From: Propionivibrio sp.
GTDB lineage: Bacteria; Pseudomonadota; Gammaproteobacteria; Burkholderiales; Rhodocyclaceae
Direction: 5' to 3'
Length of the DNA: 64,000 bases
Assembly (NCBI GenBank): GCA_016705685.1
Contig: JADJLB010000010.1
Coordinates: forward strand, 650,501-714,500
Below, piece by piece: positions 36,936-47,178 of the stretch. The position numbers were made by a program, and so were the translations under genes. The notes under the pieces are model-generated. The model ran no database searches, was not told where the DNA came from, and saw nothing but the letters and a program-made list of their open reading frames with translations. The stretch's first letter is position 1; the number at the start of each line of letters is the position of its first letter.

Positions 36936-37646
36936 CTACGGCTTGTGCTCGACCGTGACGCACTGGTAAACCCCGCCAAACATAGTACGTTTGCTCCAGG
37001 TAAAGCGATCGGCCTGGGCCGCGTAACTGCTGATTTCGTTTTTCCACAGCGCATCGGCAAATGGCTCCAGATACCGGTTGACGAGTTTCAGGATGTAACG
37101 CACCGGATGCCATACGGCGGGATTGTGATAATCGACGAACACGGCCTTGCTGCCCTTGGGAAGGTTTGCCAGCATGTTATTGACTATTTCGTGCTTCTTC
37201 TCGTCTGGGACTTCGTGCAGGAGGAAGAAGCTGCAGATCAGATCGTAGTCGATCGATGCTTCACCCGCAAAACTCGCCGCATCGCAGCGTATGATCTTTG
37301 TCCATTCCATGCCGTTTAGTTTGCGCTGGCTGTGTTCGATCTGTATCGGCGTCACGTCGGTCAGATGGAAGACACCCCGCGGACCGACTTTCTGTGCCGC
37401 GCGGATAACCAGATCGCCATAGACGTGCGCCAGTTGCCAGACGCGCATTCCTTCCTTGATTTCGTTCAGATAGGAACGTATCAGTCGCTGATCGTTCAGG
37501 AACAGTTGCACCCGAACGACCATATTGTGATCCAGAGCACGCACCCACTTGGGATCGACGTACGCCCAATCGTAGACCTCGGTCATATACGCAGGAACGC
37601 CATCATAATAGGGGTCAATGGCTAGCGACGCGTGGTTCTTGGTCAT
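36936..37646 (-). CDS. rquA: Rhodoquinone biosynthesis methyltransferase-like protein RquA
   Basis: 236 residues resembling RquA, the SAM-dependent enzyme that turns ubiquinone into rhodoquinone. Matching features are VPAYMTEVYDWAYVDPKWV (17-35), VYGDL (75-79), the DVTPIQIEHSQRKL segment, FFLLHEVPDEKK, AVFVDYHNPAVWHP and LEPFADALWKNEI. The usual glycine-rich SAM motif I (DxGxGxG) is replaced around residues 68-79, as reported for RquA. Identification is from remembered family patterns, not a search. It stands alone on the minus strand with a 218-base upstream gap. Confidence 0.72.
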   Translation of the reverse strand: MTKNHASLAIDPYYDGVPAYMTEVYDWAYVDPKWVRALDHNMVVRVQLFLNDQRLIRSYLNEIKEGMRVWQLAHVYGDLVIRAAQKVGPRGVFHLTDVTPIQIEHSQRKLNGMEWTKIIRCDAASFAGEASIDYDLICSFFLLHEVPDEKKHEIVNNMLANLPKGSKAVFVDYHNPAVWHPVRYILKLVNRYLEPFADALWKNEISSYAAQADRFTWSKRTMFGGVYQCVTVEHKP

Positions 37647-37864
37647 GAATTAATCCGATCCAGTCAAAGTTTCCATGTAGTCGGCGACAAACCGGATACG
37701 GCAAAAACCGGCGGAAAAAGCCAAACAGAGGAAGGGGCATAAAGGTTTTGATTATCCCTGACCCGGACATTCCAGTCAAACGGTATAGCGCTGGAAAGCG
37801 GTTGATCAGCGCAATGCGGTCATAGCATGCGCTGCACGGGGGCCCGCCATCAGGGCACCGCGAT

Positions 37865-40800
37865 TCACACCGGGAGGGGCGCAAAGAGCGCGGCGATGTC
37901 GTCCTCTCCGAATTTTAGGTTGATCGTTCGATCCTCCGACAGAATCCCCGCGACGAGGTCGGCCTTGCGCTCCTGCAGGGCAAGAATTTTCTCCTCAATA
38001 CTGCCGGCGATGATCAGCTTGTAGACAAACACGGGTTTGTCCTGACCAATCCGGTGGGCGCGGTCGGTGGCCTGGTTCTCAACCGCAGGATTCCACCACG
38101 GATCGTAGTGGATCACGGTGTCGGCCGCGGTGAGGTTGAGGCCCACGCCCCCGGCCTTCAAACTGATCAGGAAAACCGGCACCTCGCCTTCCTGGAACCG
38201 ACGCACCGGCGTTTCCCGGTCAACGGTATCTCCCTTGAGGATGACGTAGTCCAGACCGGCCTCTTTCAGTTCAATCTCGATCAACGAAAGCATGCTGGTA
38301 AATTGCGAGAACAATAGAATTCGCCGGCCCTCGTCCACCAGTTCGGGCAGCATGGTCATCAACAGGTCGAGCTTGGCGCGCTCATAGACCTGCTGCGTCG
38401 TGACCGATTTGATGAGACGCGGATCGCAACAGATCTGCCGAAGTTTGAGAAGCGCATCAAGAATAACGATCTGGCTACGCCCGAATCCCTTCCGTGCGAC
38501 CTCTTCGCGCACCATGGCGTCCATGGCGGCGCGGACTGTCTCGTAGAGATCTCGCTGGCCTCCGGTAAGTTCGATACGGCGCACGATGGTTGTTTTCGGC
38601 GGCAGCTCGCGCGCCACTTCTTCCTTCTTCCGGCGCAGGATGAATGGGCGGATTCGCCGCGAGAGCAATTCCCGGCGGAGGTTATCGCCTTGCTTTTCGA
38701 TCGGCAGTCGCCAATATTTGGCAAAGGTGTTGCTGTTGCCTAGGAAACCGGGCAACAGGAAATCGAATTGGCTCCACAACTCGCCCAGATGGTTTTCCAG
38801 CGGCGTTCCTGTCAAGCACAGACGGTGTCGTGCGTCGATCTTGCGCACGACTTCGGCCCCCTGACTGCGGGCGTTCTTGACCGTTTGCGCTTCGTCCAGA
38901 ATGAGCAGATGGTAGCGATACTGGGTCAACTCGATCGCATCGCGCCACAGCAGGGGATAGGTTGTCATGACCACGTCGTGCTGCGGGATTTCGACAAACC
39001 TGCTCTTGCGTTCGGTGCCATGCAGCGACAGGATGGTCAAGCTCGGCGCAAAACGCGCGGCTTCATTTTTCCAGTTGAAGATGAGCGACGTGGGCAAAAC
39101 AATCAATGCCGGACGATCAAGCCGGCCGGATTCCTTTTCCAACAACAGGTGGGCCAGTGCCTGGGCCGTCTTCCCCAGCCCCATGTCATCCGCGAGTATG
39201 CCTGACAACTGCTGTTGGCGCAGAAACTGCAACCAGGCCAGCCCTTCCTTCTGGTAGGGACGCAGTTCAAGCCCCAAGCCGGCCGGTGAATCGATGTGAG
39301 TGATCCCCTGCGCCACGGTCAACTGGTTGGCCAGTTCCAGCATGTCTCGGTGACCGCGAAATTGCCACCGGCTGCTGTCCTTGAGCGCTTCCAGGCGCGG
39401 CGAATCAAGACGTGAAAGATGCAGGACATTGCCGCCTGAAAAGCCGTCGAAGAGATCGATCAAGGTCGCCGCGAGCGGCTTCAAACGGCTGGCCGGCGCC
39501 CGAATACGCAGATTGGCCGGGGTCTTGAGTTCGATCATTTCCTCATCGGCGATCCGATGCAAGGACCCCGAGTCCAGCCAGCGCGGATCGTTCCGGAACA
39601 AGGCGGCAAGGAGCGGGGCCAACGGCAAGCGTTCGCCTTCGACAATGACGCCCATATCGAGATCAAACCAGCCATTTTCAGACTCGGTCAAATCGGCTTC
39701 CCACGATTCGATCTGGAACGCATGATGGCGAAAATCATCAGCCAACTCGACCTGCCAGCCGGCATGTCGTAACTGCGGCAGCCCTTCCTCCATGAAGGCC
39801 GGCCAACACGACTCATTTTCCAGCCCGTAGGCGCTGTCCGGCGGGCTGCCAAAGGTGTGCAGCGCATAACTCGGTATCTTCTGAAGGCCCGTCGCGACCA
39901 GGCGATCCATCAGCGATTGCTCATGTCCGATCTGGCGCAGTATACGGACGGTCTCGCCATCGGGCAGCGTGGCAATCTCACGATGATCATCTGGCTTTAT
40001 TTCGGCGTCGAGATAACGAAACACCGGTAACACCACGTCGAAAGTCCCCGCGTTATAGCTCACTCCATAGCCGCGCCAATTTCTGTTGCCATGCGTGTCG
40101 ACGGTCAGTAGCCGCAAAACTGCAATCGGGTTGGTTTCGATGCAGCGCAGACGGGCACTGGCAAATTCCGAAGGGATAGGCAAGTCGGGGGCAAGCTCGG
40201 TCAGCGCTTGGGCAACCAGCGCGGCGTCCACGTCTGACAGGGGCGGCAGCGAAAACAGGCGAGATACGACAGACGGGTTGCCAGGCACATCCAGGATACC
40301 CACGGCATACTCATCGAGGTCGATATACCAGGGAGGTTGCAAGGGTACGACCAAGCTGGCCGGGGGAGTCGGTTTCAAACAGGGCCGTTGCCGCCCATTG
40401 ACATCCAGCCGCCAACTCACGCACGCCGGTCGTGTCTCGGCCTGCATCAACGGCGTAAAATCGCTTTCCGGGAAAAGGCGACCGGTGCGCAGCATCCGCT
40501 GCAGAATTTCCCCGCCATGCCTCGGACCAAGACCAAACGCGCGCAACCCCGTATCGTGCGCCCGATCGGCCCAAAGCAGCCGAAGAATACTGATGTCTTC
40601 CTCGGCGACGAAAGGCAAGGGCTTGATCAGCGAGCGATCGATCGTCCACCACTCTTCAGCGCTTTCAGGATCGCGACCTTTGAGAACGATCACTCCGAAG
40701 CCATTGGCATCCCGGGTCCATTGCAGACGATAGAACAGCTGATTCCTGCCGACGGCGGCTTTGTTGTTGTTCTTTCTGCTGACTGCCATGGACACGCGAC

Positions 40801-40879
40801 GCAGTTCTTCTACCCAGGAAAGGACTCCCGGATTGATGCGCTTTTGTTCTTCCAACTCATTAACAGTCTTTGGCAGCAT
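37865..40879 (-). CDS. SNF2/SWI2-family helicase
   Basis: 1004-residue DEAD/H-box translocase. The Walker A region ADDMGLGKT is near residue 563. The Walker B is LILDEAQTVKN, then CLTGTPLENHLGELWSQFDF. The C-terminal helicase half has FSQFTSM, SLKAGGVGLNLTAADTV and DRAHRIGQDKPVFVYKL. Homologues I recall usually carry an N-terminal SWIM zinc finger; here the protein starts after it and an in-frame stop lies four codons upstream, so SWIM appears absent. Probable role in DNA/protein remodelling or transcription recycling (RapA-like); not shown. Confidence 0.9.
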   Translation of the reverse strand: MLPKTVNELEEQKRINPGVLSWVEELRRVSMAVSRKNNNKAAVGRNQLFYRLQWTRDANGFGVIVLKGRDPESAEEWWTIDRSLIKPLPFVAEEDISILRLLWADRAHDTGLRAFGLGPRHGGEILQRMLRTGRLFPESDFTPLMQAETRPACVSWRLDVNGRQRPCLKPTPPASLVVPLQPPWYIDLDEYAVGILDVPGNPSVVSRLFSLPPLSDVDAALVAQALTELAPDLPIPSEFASARLRCIETNPIAVLRLLTVDTHGNRNWRGYGVSYNAGTFDVVLPVFRYLDAEIKPDDHREIATLPDGETVRILRQIGHEQSLMDRLVATGLQKIPSYALHTFGSPPDSAYGLENESCWPAFMEEGLPQLRHAGWQVELADDFRHHAFQIESWEADLTESENGWFDLDMGVIVEGERLPLAPLLAALFRNDPRWLDSGSLHRIADEEMIELKTPANLRIRAPASRLKPLAATLIDLFDGFSGGNVLHLSRLDSPRLEALKDSSRWQFRGHRDMLELANQLTVAQGITHIDSPAGLGLELRPYQKEGLAWLQFLRQQQLSGILADDMGLGKTAQALAHLLLEKESGRLDRPALIVLPTSLIFNWKNEAARFAPSLTILSLHGTERKSRFVEIPQHDVVMTTYPLLWRDAIELTQYRYHLLILDEAQTVKNARSQGAEVVRKIDARHRLCLTGTPLENHLGELWSQFDFLLPGFLGNSNTFAKYWRLPIEKQGDNLRRELLSRRIRPFILRRKKEEVARELPPKTTIVRRIELTGGQRDLYETVRAAMDAMVREEVARKGFGRSQIVILDALLKLRQICCDPRLIKSVTTQQVYERAKLDLLMTMLPELVDEGRRILLFSQFTSMLSLIEIELKEAGLDYVILKGDTVDRETPVRRFQEGEVPVFLISLKAGGVGLNLTAADTVIHYDPWWNPAVENQATDRAHRIGQDKPVFVYKLIIAGSIEEKILALQERKADLVAGILSEDRTINLKFGEDDIAALFAPLPV

Positions 40880-41029
40880 GTGGATCGGTGTTCAATCGAC
40901 AAACAACGCCGCGCGCCGGCAGCAATTCATGAATATGCCTCGAAGGCGGGGTGGCCTGAAACCGGCCGACAACCGAACAGGGTAAACGCCATGCTGAGCC
41001 GGAGCAAGCAAATTCAGCGAATCCTGCGA

Positions 41030-41524
41030 TCAGTCGCGAAAATTGCCGGATTTGACCGGAAAATCGACAATCGCCTTCTTGACCAGGCCGATCGCTTCCT
41101 GCAGCACATCCCGCTTGGCTCCGCTGACACGTACGGCATCGCCCTGAATTGCAGCCTGCACCTTGAGCTTCGAGTCCTTGAGCAACTTGACGATTTTCTT
41201 TGCCAGCTCAATTTCGATGCCAATCTTGATTTTCAGATCCTGCTTGACCTTGTCGCCCGAGACTTTCTGCACGGTCTGTGAATCCAGTCGCTTGGTGCAG
41301 TCCGGCTCTTTCTTTTCCAACTCCGGGAAAAGTATGTCTTTGATCTGATTCAGCTGAAAATCCGAGTCGGCGAACAAGGTGATGACTTTGTCCTTATCGT
41401 TCAACTCGATTCTGGCACTCGTTCCCTTGAAATCGTGACGTCCGATGAGTTTTTTTCCGGCAGCGTCGATGGCATTCTTCAACGCCACCTGGTCCACTTC
41501 TGAAGAAAAATCGAAAGACGGCAT
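41030..41524 (-). CDS. yajQ: YajQ family nucleotide-binding protein
   Basis: 164-residue protein matching YajQ from MPSFDFSSEVD through RHDFKGTSARIELNDKDK and the C-terminal KKAIVDFPVKSGNFRD. Members bind nucleotides, and c-di-GMP in Xanthomonas/Pseudomonas; effects on transcription are reported there. Full length. It lies 12 bases after ppnP. Confidence 0.93.
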   Translation of the reverse strand: MPSFDFSSEVDQVALKNAIDAAGKKLIGRHDFKGTSARIELNDKDKVITLFADSDFQLNQIKDILFPELEKKEPDCTKRLDSQTVQKVSGDKVKQDLKIKIGIEIELAKKIVKLLKDSKLKVQAAIQGDAVRVSGAKRDVLQEAIGLVKKAIVDFPVKSGNFRD

Positions 41525-41536
41525 GAAAACCTCCTC

Positions 41537-41848
41537 TTAACCGAAATGACAAACGTAGTGATATGGCTCGTCGCAGGCGATTTCGAAGGACGAGTTGCCG
41601 GGCACTTCGAATGACTGTCCGGCAGCATAGCTGCTCCAGTCGCTTTCGCCTTTCAGGCGAACCCGGCAGGAACCACTGACGGTTTCCATGACTTCGGGCG
41701 ACCCGGTATTAAAGACCAACGCCGATGGAAGTATGACGCCCACGGTCTTCTTGGTTCCGTCGGCAAACTGAATGGTATGACTGACACATTTTCCATCGAA
41801 GTAGATGTTGGCCTGCTTGACGATACTCACGTTATCGAACGTCGACAT
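41537..41848 (-). CDS. ppnP: Pyrimidine/purine nucleoside phosphorylase (DUF1255)
   Basis: 103-residue cupin-fold protein of the YaiE/PpnP family. Landmarks are [25 protein letters not shown], the SGSCRVRL strand, and [14 protein letters not shown]. It phosphorolyses a broad range of nucleosides. It lies between argG and yajQ, 36 bases after argG. Confidence 0.92.
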   Translation of the reverse strand: MSTFDNVSIVKQANIYFDGKCVSHTIQFADGTKKTVGVILPSALVFNTGSPEVMETVSGSCRVRLKGESDWSSYAAGQSFEVPGNSSFEIACDEPYHYVCHFG

Positions 41849-41884
41849 GTTCGCTACTCCCCCAGGTCTTCAAGAATTCGGCGA

Positions 41885-43114
41885 TCAATGCTTGCGGTTC
41901 CGCAGATTGGCTGCGATGCGCATGCGCAACGCATTGAGTTTGATAAAGCCTCCAGCGTCTTTCTGATCGTAGGCGCCGGCATCGTCCTCAAAAGTGGCAA
42001 TGTTCGAATCGAACAGCGAGTCGGTCTTCGAATCGCGGCCGGAAATTATGACGTTTCCTTTGTAAAGCTTGAGCCGAACCCATCCGTTGACCGATCGTTG
42101 CGTATGGTCGAACAGGGTCTGCAGGGCCTGCCGCTCCGGGCTCCACCAATAACCGTTATATATCAGGCTGGCATACCGCGGCATCAGATCGTCTTTGAGA
42201 TGGGCGACCTCGCGATCCAGGGTAATCGACTCGATCGCGCGGTGGGCGCGCAGGAGAATTGTTCCGCCGGGAGTTTCGTAGCATCCCCGCGACTTCATGC
42301 CGACGTAGCGATTTTCGACAAGGTCGATACGACCGACACCGTGCTTGCCCCCGACCTCGTTGAGCAGGGCCAGCAATTGGTCCGCCGGCATGCGCTTGCC
42401 ATTGATGGCAACCAGATCCCCATTCTCGAATTCGAGATCCAGGTATTCTGCCGCGTCAGGCGCCGCTTCCGGCGACACGGTCCAGCGCCACATCGACGCT
42501 TCGGCCTCGGCTGAAGGTTCCTCCAGATGGCGTCCTTCGTAGCTAATATGGAGCAGGTTGGCGTCCATCGAATACGGCGACCCCCCTTGTTTATGCTTCA
42601 TCTCGACCGGTATGCCATGTCGTTCGGCGTAGGCCAGAAGCTTTTCACGCGAAAGAAGGTCCCACTCGCGCCAGGGCGCAATGATCTTGATGTCGGGCTT
42701 GAGTGCATAGGCTCCAAGTTCGAAGCGCACCTGATCGTTGCCCTTGCCGGTCGCACCATGCACCACGGCATCCGCGCCGGTCAGGTTAACGATGTCGATC
42801 ATCCGCTTGGCGATCAACGGCCGCGCAATCGAGGTGCCGAGGAGATACTCGCCTTCGTAGACGGTATTGGCCCGGAACATCGGAAACACAAAGTCGCGAA
42901 CGAATTCTTCGCGAAGATCGTCGATATAAATATTTTCCGGTTTGATGCCGAACTGGATCGCCTTCGGGCGCGCCGCCTCAAGCTCATCACCCTGGCCCAG
43001 GTCGGCCGTGAAGGTCACGACCTCGCACTGATAGGTATCTTGCAACCACTTAAGTATGACCGACGTATCCAGACCTCCCGAATACGCCAGAACCGCCTTC
43101 TTGATATCACTCAT
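41885..43114 (-). CDS. argG: Argininosuccinate synthase
   Basis: 409-residue ATP-dependent ligase joining citrulline and aspartate. The PP-motif [12 protein letters not shown] is at the N-terminus; [13 protein letters not shown] and the AWREWD segment are typical. Full length. Its ATG lies 8 bases inside the end of argF, so the two are translationally coupled in an argD-argF-argG operon. Confidence 0.97.
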   Translation of the reverse strand: MSDIKKAVLAYSGGLDTSVILKWLQDTYQCEVVTFTADLGQGDELEAARPKAIQFGIKPENIYIDDLREEFVRDFVFPMFRANTVYEGEYLLGTSIARPLIAKRMIDIVNLTGADAVVHGATGKGNDQVRFELGAYALKPDIKIIAPWREWDLLSREKLLAYAERHGIPVEMKHKQGGSPYSMDANLLHISYEGRHLEEPSAEAEASMWRWTVSPEAAPDAAEYLDLEFENGDLVAINGKRMPADQLLALLNEVGGKHGVGRIDLVENRYVGMKSRGCYETPGGTILLRAHRAIESITLDREVAHLKDDLMPRYASLIYNGYWWSPERQALQTLFDHTQRSVNGWVRLKLYKGNVIISGRDSKTDSLFDSNIATFEDDAGAYDQKDAGGFIKLNALRMRIAANLRNRKH

Positions 43115-44063
43115 CGATTACTCCACTCCACGAATTCATGCGACCGAGTACCAGATACTCCATCAATGCTTTTTGCACATGCAGACGGTTTTCCGCTTCA
43201 TCCCAAACCACGCTCTGCGGGCCATCAATGACTTCAGCAGAAACTTCCTCGCCCCGATGCGCCGGAAGACAATGCAAGAACAACGCCTGCGGGTGGGCGA
43301 CGCGCATCATCTCGGCGTCTACCTGCCAATCGGCAAAATCACGTTTGCGCTCTTCGTTTTCCGCTTCAAAACCCATCGAAGTCCACACATCGGTCGTCAC
43401 AATGTCGGCATTCGCCGCAGCGGCCATTGGATCGTCGAACTGCTCAAAGTGATCGGTACCGTAGAGTCCCGCACGTTCAACTTCCACCCCATATCCCGGC
43501 GGGGTCGATACACGAACATTGAAGTTAAGGACTTCGGCCGCTTGCAACCAGGTATTGCAGACGTTGTTCGAGTCGCCGATCCAGGCCACCGTTCTGCCCT
43601 CAATCGGGCCACGGTGTTCGATATAGGTATAGATATCGGCCATGATCTGGCAGGGGTGATACTCATTGGTCAACCCGTTGATCACCGGCACTCGGGAGTG
43701 CGCTGCCAGCCGCTCGACGGTCTCCTGTTCGAAGGTCCGGATCATGATCAGGTCGCTCATGCGCGATATGACCTGCGCGGCATCCTCGACCGGTTCACCG
43801 CGACCGAGCTGCGAATCGCGCGTGTTGAGATAAATTGCCGCGCCGCCAAGCTGATGCATGCCGGCTTCGAATGACAATCGAGTACGTGTGCTGGCCTTCT
43901 CGAATATCATCACCAGCGTTCGATCGACCAACGGCCAATGCTGTTGATACGCTTTGAATTGCGATTTGATCCAGCGCGTGCGCTCGAACAGATACTCAAA
44001 TTCCTCACGCGTGAAATCCTTGAACTGCAGAAAGTGCTTGAGGTCCGGATTGACGGCTTTCAT
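43107..44063 (-). CDS. argF: Ornithine carbamoyltransferase
   Basis: 318 residues. The carbamoyl-phosphate site is [13 protein letters not shown]. The ornithine loop is [11 protein letters not shown], where the Cys closes over the substrate. ATG 44063 is preferred over a GTG one codon upstream. It makes citrulline for ArgG. It follows argD by 12 bases. Confidence 0.96.
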   Translation of the reverse strand: MKAVNPDLKHFLQFKDFTREEFEYLFERTRWIKSQFKAYQQHWPLVDRTLVMIFEKASTRTRLSFEAGMHQLGGAAIYLNTRDSQLGRGEPVEDAAQVISRMSDLIMIRTFEQETVERLAAHSRVPVINGLTNEYHPCQIMADIYTYIEHRGPIEGRTVAWIGDSNNVCNTWLQAAEVLNFNVRVSTPPGYGVEVERAGLYGTDHFEQFDDPMAAAANADIVTTDVWTSMGFEAENEERKRDFADWQVDAEMMRVAHPQALFLHCLPAHRGEEVSAEVIDGPQSVVWDEAENRLHVQKALMEYLVLGRMNSWSGVIDE

Positions 44064-44075
44064 CACTATGCTCGA

Positions 44076-45248
44076 TCAGGCCGCGAGAAACTCACGAATC
44101 AATCCCGAAAGCCTTACAACCAGCTCCTTGCCTTCATCCGCGCTGAACGTCAGCGGCGGCAATAGTCGTATGACCTTGTCCGCAGTCACGTTGATCAACA
44201 CGCCGGCCTCCAGGCCGCGCCTGACCAGATCGCCGCAGGGCCGGTCCAGTTCGATGCCGATCATCAGCCCCTGGCCGCGTATATCGACAATCCCTGACGT
44301 TCCATTCAGTGCCTGCGACAGCCCTTCCCGGATCAATCGGCCGACTGAAATGGCGCTGGCGATCAGGCGATCTTTCTCGATCACCTCGATGGTGGTCAAG
44401 GCAGCGGTGGTGGCCAACTGGTTGCCGCCAAAGGTTGACCCATGGTTGCCCGGTTTGAATAGGCCCGCGGCCTTTCCAGCCGCAAGACAGGCGCCGACCG
44501 GAACGCCGCCCCCGAGCCCCTTGGCCAGGGTGACCACATCCGGGCGAATGCCGGCATGCTGAAAGCCGAACCACGTTCCGGTACGGCCCATGCCGCATTG
44601 GACTTCATCGCAGACAAACAGCCAGCCCATTTGGTCGCAAAGCCGATGCAGCCCCCGCTGGTATTCCACATCGGCAATGTTTACCCCCCCTTCGCCCTGA
44701 ACAATTTCGAGCAAGACGGCAACGATCGTCTTGTCGTTCTTGGCAATTGTCCGGACAGCGTCAAGATCATTGTAGGGAACGCGAACAAAGCCGGAAACAA
44801 GGGGTTCGAAACCCGCCTGGGCTTTGCGATTGCCGGTTGCCGACAAGGTCGCCATCGTCCGCCCATGAAATGCTTTCTCCATGACGATGATGGCTGGTTT
44901 ATCGATGCCCTTCGTGTGACCGTAGAAGCGCGAGAGCTTGATTGCCGCTTCGTTGGCCTCACAGCCCGAGTTGCAGAAGAACACTTCGTCCATCCCCGCC
45001 AGCGCCGCCAGCTTGTCGGCCAATAGCTCCTGTTGCGGCATGGCATAGAGGTTGGACGTGTGCAGCAGTCGACCGGCCTGGGCGGCAATGGCCGCAACCA
45101 GCGCAGGATGATTATGTCCCAGGGTGGAAACGGCAATTCCCGACAGCGCATCGAGATACACTTTTCCTTCGGTGTCGGTAATCCAACTGCCTTCTCCGTG
45201 GCTAAAGGCAACCGGCAGCCGGGAATATGTGTTCATTAGGTGAGACAT
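44076..45248 (-). CDS. argD: Acetylornithine aminotransferase
   Basis: 390-residue class III PLP aminotransferase. It shows NSGCEANEAAIKLSR, FHGRTMATLSATG, the cofactor Asp in LFVCDEVQCGMGRTG and the PLP lysine in TLAKGLGGGVP. ATG 45248 has AGAGG 6 bases upstream; the frame is open further but lacks family sequence. First gene of the arginine operon; SAP transaminase activity in lysine synthesis is possible as in other ArgD enzymes. Confidence 0.95.
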   Translation of the reverse strand: MSHLMNTYSRLPVAFSHGEGSWITDTEGKVYLDALSGIAVSTLGHNHPALVAAIAAQAGRLLHTSNLYAMPQQELLADKLAALAGMDEVFFCNSGCEANEAAIKLSRFYGHTKGIDKPAIIVMEKAFHGRTMATLSATGNRKAQAGFEPLVSGFVRVPYNDLDAVRTIAKNDKTIVAVLLEIVQGEGGVNIADVEYQRGLHRLCDQMGWLFVCDEVQCGMGRTGTWFGFQHAGIRPDVVTLAKGLGGGVPVGACLAAGKAAGLFKPGNHGSTFGGNQLATTAALTTIEVIEKDRLIASAISVGRLIREGLSQALNGTSGIVDIRGQGLMIGIELDRPCGDLVRRGLEAGVLINVTADKVIRLLPPLTFSADEGKELVVRLSGLIREFLAA

Positions 45249-45465
45249 AAACAACCTCTGGATGAAGCTCAGAAACTGAAACGGCGGCTTGCGCCGCCGG
45301 TAATTCACGCATCATCATGCATCAGTAGTGGACCGGTGCCTGTTCTTGCGTGTTCGAAACCCCTGTCTGCCATTGTTTCAAGGGGTGAAATTCTAAGGGA
45401 AAACCAGTGGCTTGTATATAAGCTCGAAAAGCGAACAGATTGCAGCCGGCACGCTACAATGCGGC

Positions 45466-46236
45466 ATGCGCATTACCGTGTTCAACCAGAAAGGCGGCGT
45501 CGGAAAGACCACGACGACGCTCAATCTCGCCGCCGCAGCTTGCCGTAATGGCGGCCAGCCCTTATTGCTTGACCTCGATCCGCAGTGCCACCTTACATAC
45601 ATCCACGGGACCATCCCCCGGGATTCCGCGCGCAGTCTCTTCGGTTTCTATCAGAGTCTGCATGCACTGGATGAACTGGCCATCCCTTGGGAAGGCATTG
45701 GCCGGCTTGTCCCTTCACACCAGCAGTTGATCAAAGTCGACTCGATATTCGGCAAGGGCCCTGCCGTGCTGAACAAGCTGCGTCTCGGCCTCGACGCCAT
45801 GGACGATTCCATACCCGGCAACGCCGCACAAAACACGCTGATCGATTGCTGCCCCTATGTCGGCGTACTGGCACTCAACGCCATCTTTGCCTGCGATCTG
45901 GTGCTCATCCCGATCTCGACCGATTACCTCTCGCTGCTGGCGGCAGAACAAATGACCCGAACGCTGGCCATTCTCGAACCGGTGATGAAACGACGTGTCG
46001 AGCGCCGCTATTTTCTGACGCGCTACGATCGCCGACGAAAAATGAGCAAGGATGTGCAGAACAAGTTGCTTGAACGCTATGCCGATGAAGTTTGCCGGAC
46101 CGTCATATCGGAAAACGTGGCAATTGCCGAAAGCCCGTCATTGAATCGGGATGTGTTCAGCCACAATGCATCCAGTGTTGGCGCGAAAGACTATACTCTG
46201 CTCTTTGAGGAACTGCGGCGACAAAAATTCCTGTAA
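45466..46236 (+). CDS. Orphan ParA-family ATPase
   Basis: 256 residues. The deviant Walker A motif is FNQKGGVGKTTT, with DLDPQCHLT (A' motif) and a Walker B-like NTLIDCCPY. The C-terminal half includes RRKMSKDVQNKL. ParA-type ATPases position plasmids, chromosomes or protein complexes on DNA or membranes. No ParB or parS-like site is adjacent, so it is an orphan with unknown cargo. Start chosen as the ATG directly before the ATPase fold. Confidence 0.85.
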   Translation: MRITVFNQKGGVGKTTTTLNLAAAACRNGGQPLLLDLDPQCHLTYIHGTIPRDSARSLFGFYQSLHALDELAIPWEGIGRLVPSHQQLIKVDSIFGKGPAVLNKLRLGLDAMDDSIPGNAAQNTLIDCCPYVGVLALNAIFACDLVLIPISTDYLSLLAAEQMTRTLAILEPVMKRRVERRYFLTRYDRRRKMSKDVQNKLLERYADEVCRTVISENVAIAESPSLNRDVFSHNASSVGAKDYTLLFEELRRQKFL

Positions 46237-46251
46237 CAGGCGACGCCACGA

Positions 46252-46500
46252 CTACTTTGACGTTTCAACCGAGGTCGGCCCGGAAATGAGATCGACGACT
46301 TCCTCAAAAGTCACCATACCGACACGTGGCATCTGAATGACCAGTCGTCTTGCTTCGATGATTTCACAACCGAGATAGATCTGGCGCAGCTTGCGTTCGG
46401 CATCCAGCTCGTCCTTGCCAAATATCAACAAGTTATCGACAACGGCCCCGCTTCGGGTACGGATACGGAAACCATATTTGGCAGTAGGCGTGAGCTGCAT
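46252..46500 (-). CDS. Conserved-looking small protein, unknown function
   Basis: 82 residues with good SD (GAGGTGG) 3 bases before the ATG spacing region. The sequence (YGFRIRTRSGAVVDNLLIFGKD, split across two strands, then a helix DELDAERKLRQIY) suggests a small alpha/beta fold. No membrane segment or known motif. It converges on the orphan parA, with 15 bases between stops. Function not recognised. Confidence 0.6.
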   Translation of the reverse strand: MQLTPTAKYGFRIRTRSGAVVDNLLIFGKDELDAERKLRQIYLGCEIIEARRLVIQMPRVGMVTFEEVVDLISGPTSVETSK

Positions 46501-46656
46501 AAACCACCTCTATATCAAGGAGATGTAACGACTATATGCAGTAAATTATACGAATGCAAGCCAAGTGTCTATCAATTTCGTCAAGCTGATGCAGGTGGAC
46601 AGCCAGTTCTCGGAGGATTCGAACAGCGCGCGCCGACGATAGGTCTGACTTTCTGC

Positions 46657-46662
46657 TAGAAT
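46657..46662 (+). promoter_or_regulatory. Possible extended -10 of the DUF3579 gene
   Basis: TGCTAGAAT (TAGAAT at 46657-46662) is an extended -10, about 60 bases before the ATG. No good -35 is seen. Pattern match only. Confidence 0.35.
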
Positions 46663-46723
46663 CCGCGCGTTCAAAAGACCTGCCAGGTTTCAACAATAAT
46701 TATTGTATTGACCACACCAAAAC

Positions 46724-47032
46724 ATGCGATTTCCGCCCAATACCCCCTTCATCATTGTCGGTCTGACCGGCGACGGCATCCGATTTCGTCCCAGTGACTG
46801 GGCCGAGAGGTTGTGTGGCGTGCTATCGGCGTTTGGTGCGGAAAAGAAAATGAAGTATTCGCCTTATGTCAGCCCCGGTCACTACCACGCCGAAAAAGCC
46901 GTCTTTGTAGACGGTCGGTTCTACGAGATCGAACCCATGGCATACCGTTTCATTCTCAACTTCGCCCAGGACAATGGGTTACAGCTTGTCGAAGGTGTCA
47001 GAGGAAGCGAACTGAGCGCCGATCCGATGTAG
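46724..47032 (+). CDS. DUF3579 domain protein
   Basis: 102 residues. The pattern IIVGLTGDGIRFRPSDWAERL, then YSPYVSPGHYHAEKAVFVD, and EPMAYRFILNFAQDNGLQ matches DUF3579, a family common in betaproteobacteria and of unknown role. No signal peptide. Followed by a bidirectional terminator shared with hppA. Confidence 0.85.
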   Translation: MRFPPNTPFIIVGLTGDGIRFRPSDWAERLCGVLSAFGAEKKMKYSPYVSPGHYHAEKAVFVDGRFYEIEPMAYRFILNFAQDNGLQLVEGVRGSELSADPM

Positions 47033-47127
47033 GAACGGGAAACGGCGAGCAAGTTTGCGTTACTCCAGTCACGTCGGCGAACCGTCGTCGTCGACCACCG
47101 ACGAAATCCAGCCTGCGGTAACGGGGA

Positions 47128-47160
47128 ATAAAAAAAGGGGCAGCCAAGCTGCCCCTTTTT
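47128..47160. terminator. Bidirectional terminator between the DUF3579 gene and hppA
   Basis: Stem GGGGCAGC (47137-47144) with GCTGCCCC (47148-47155), loop of 3, flanked by a run of A on the left and T on the right. It suits both converging genes. Confidence 0.9.
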
Positions 47161-47178
47161 GACGCTTTGGCGTGCGGA

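Noticed and set aside
37647-37864. FNR-like TTGAT half-site upstream of rquA
   Set aside because: Only one half-site fits; the second half matches at chance level.
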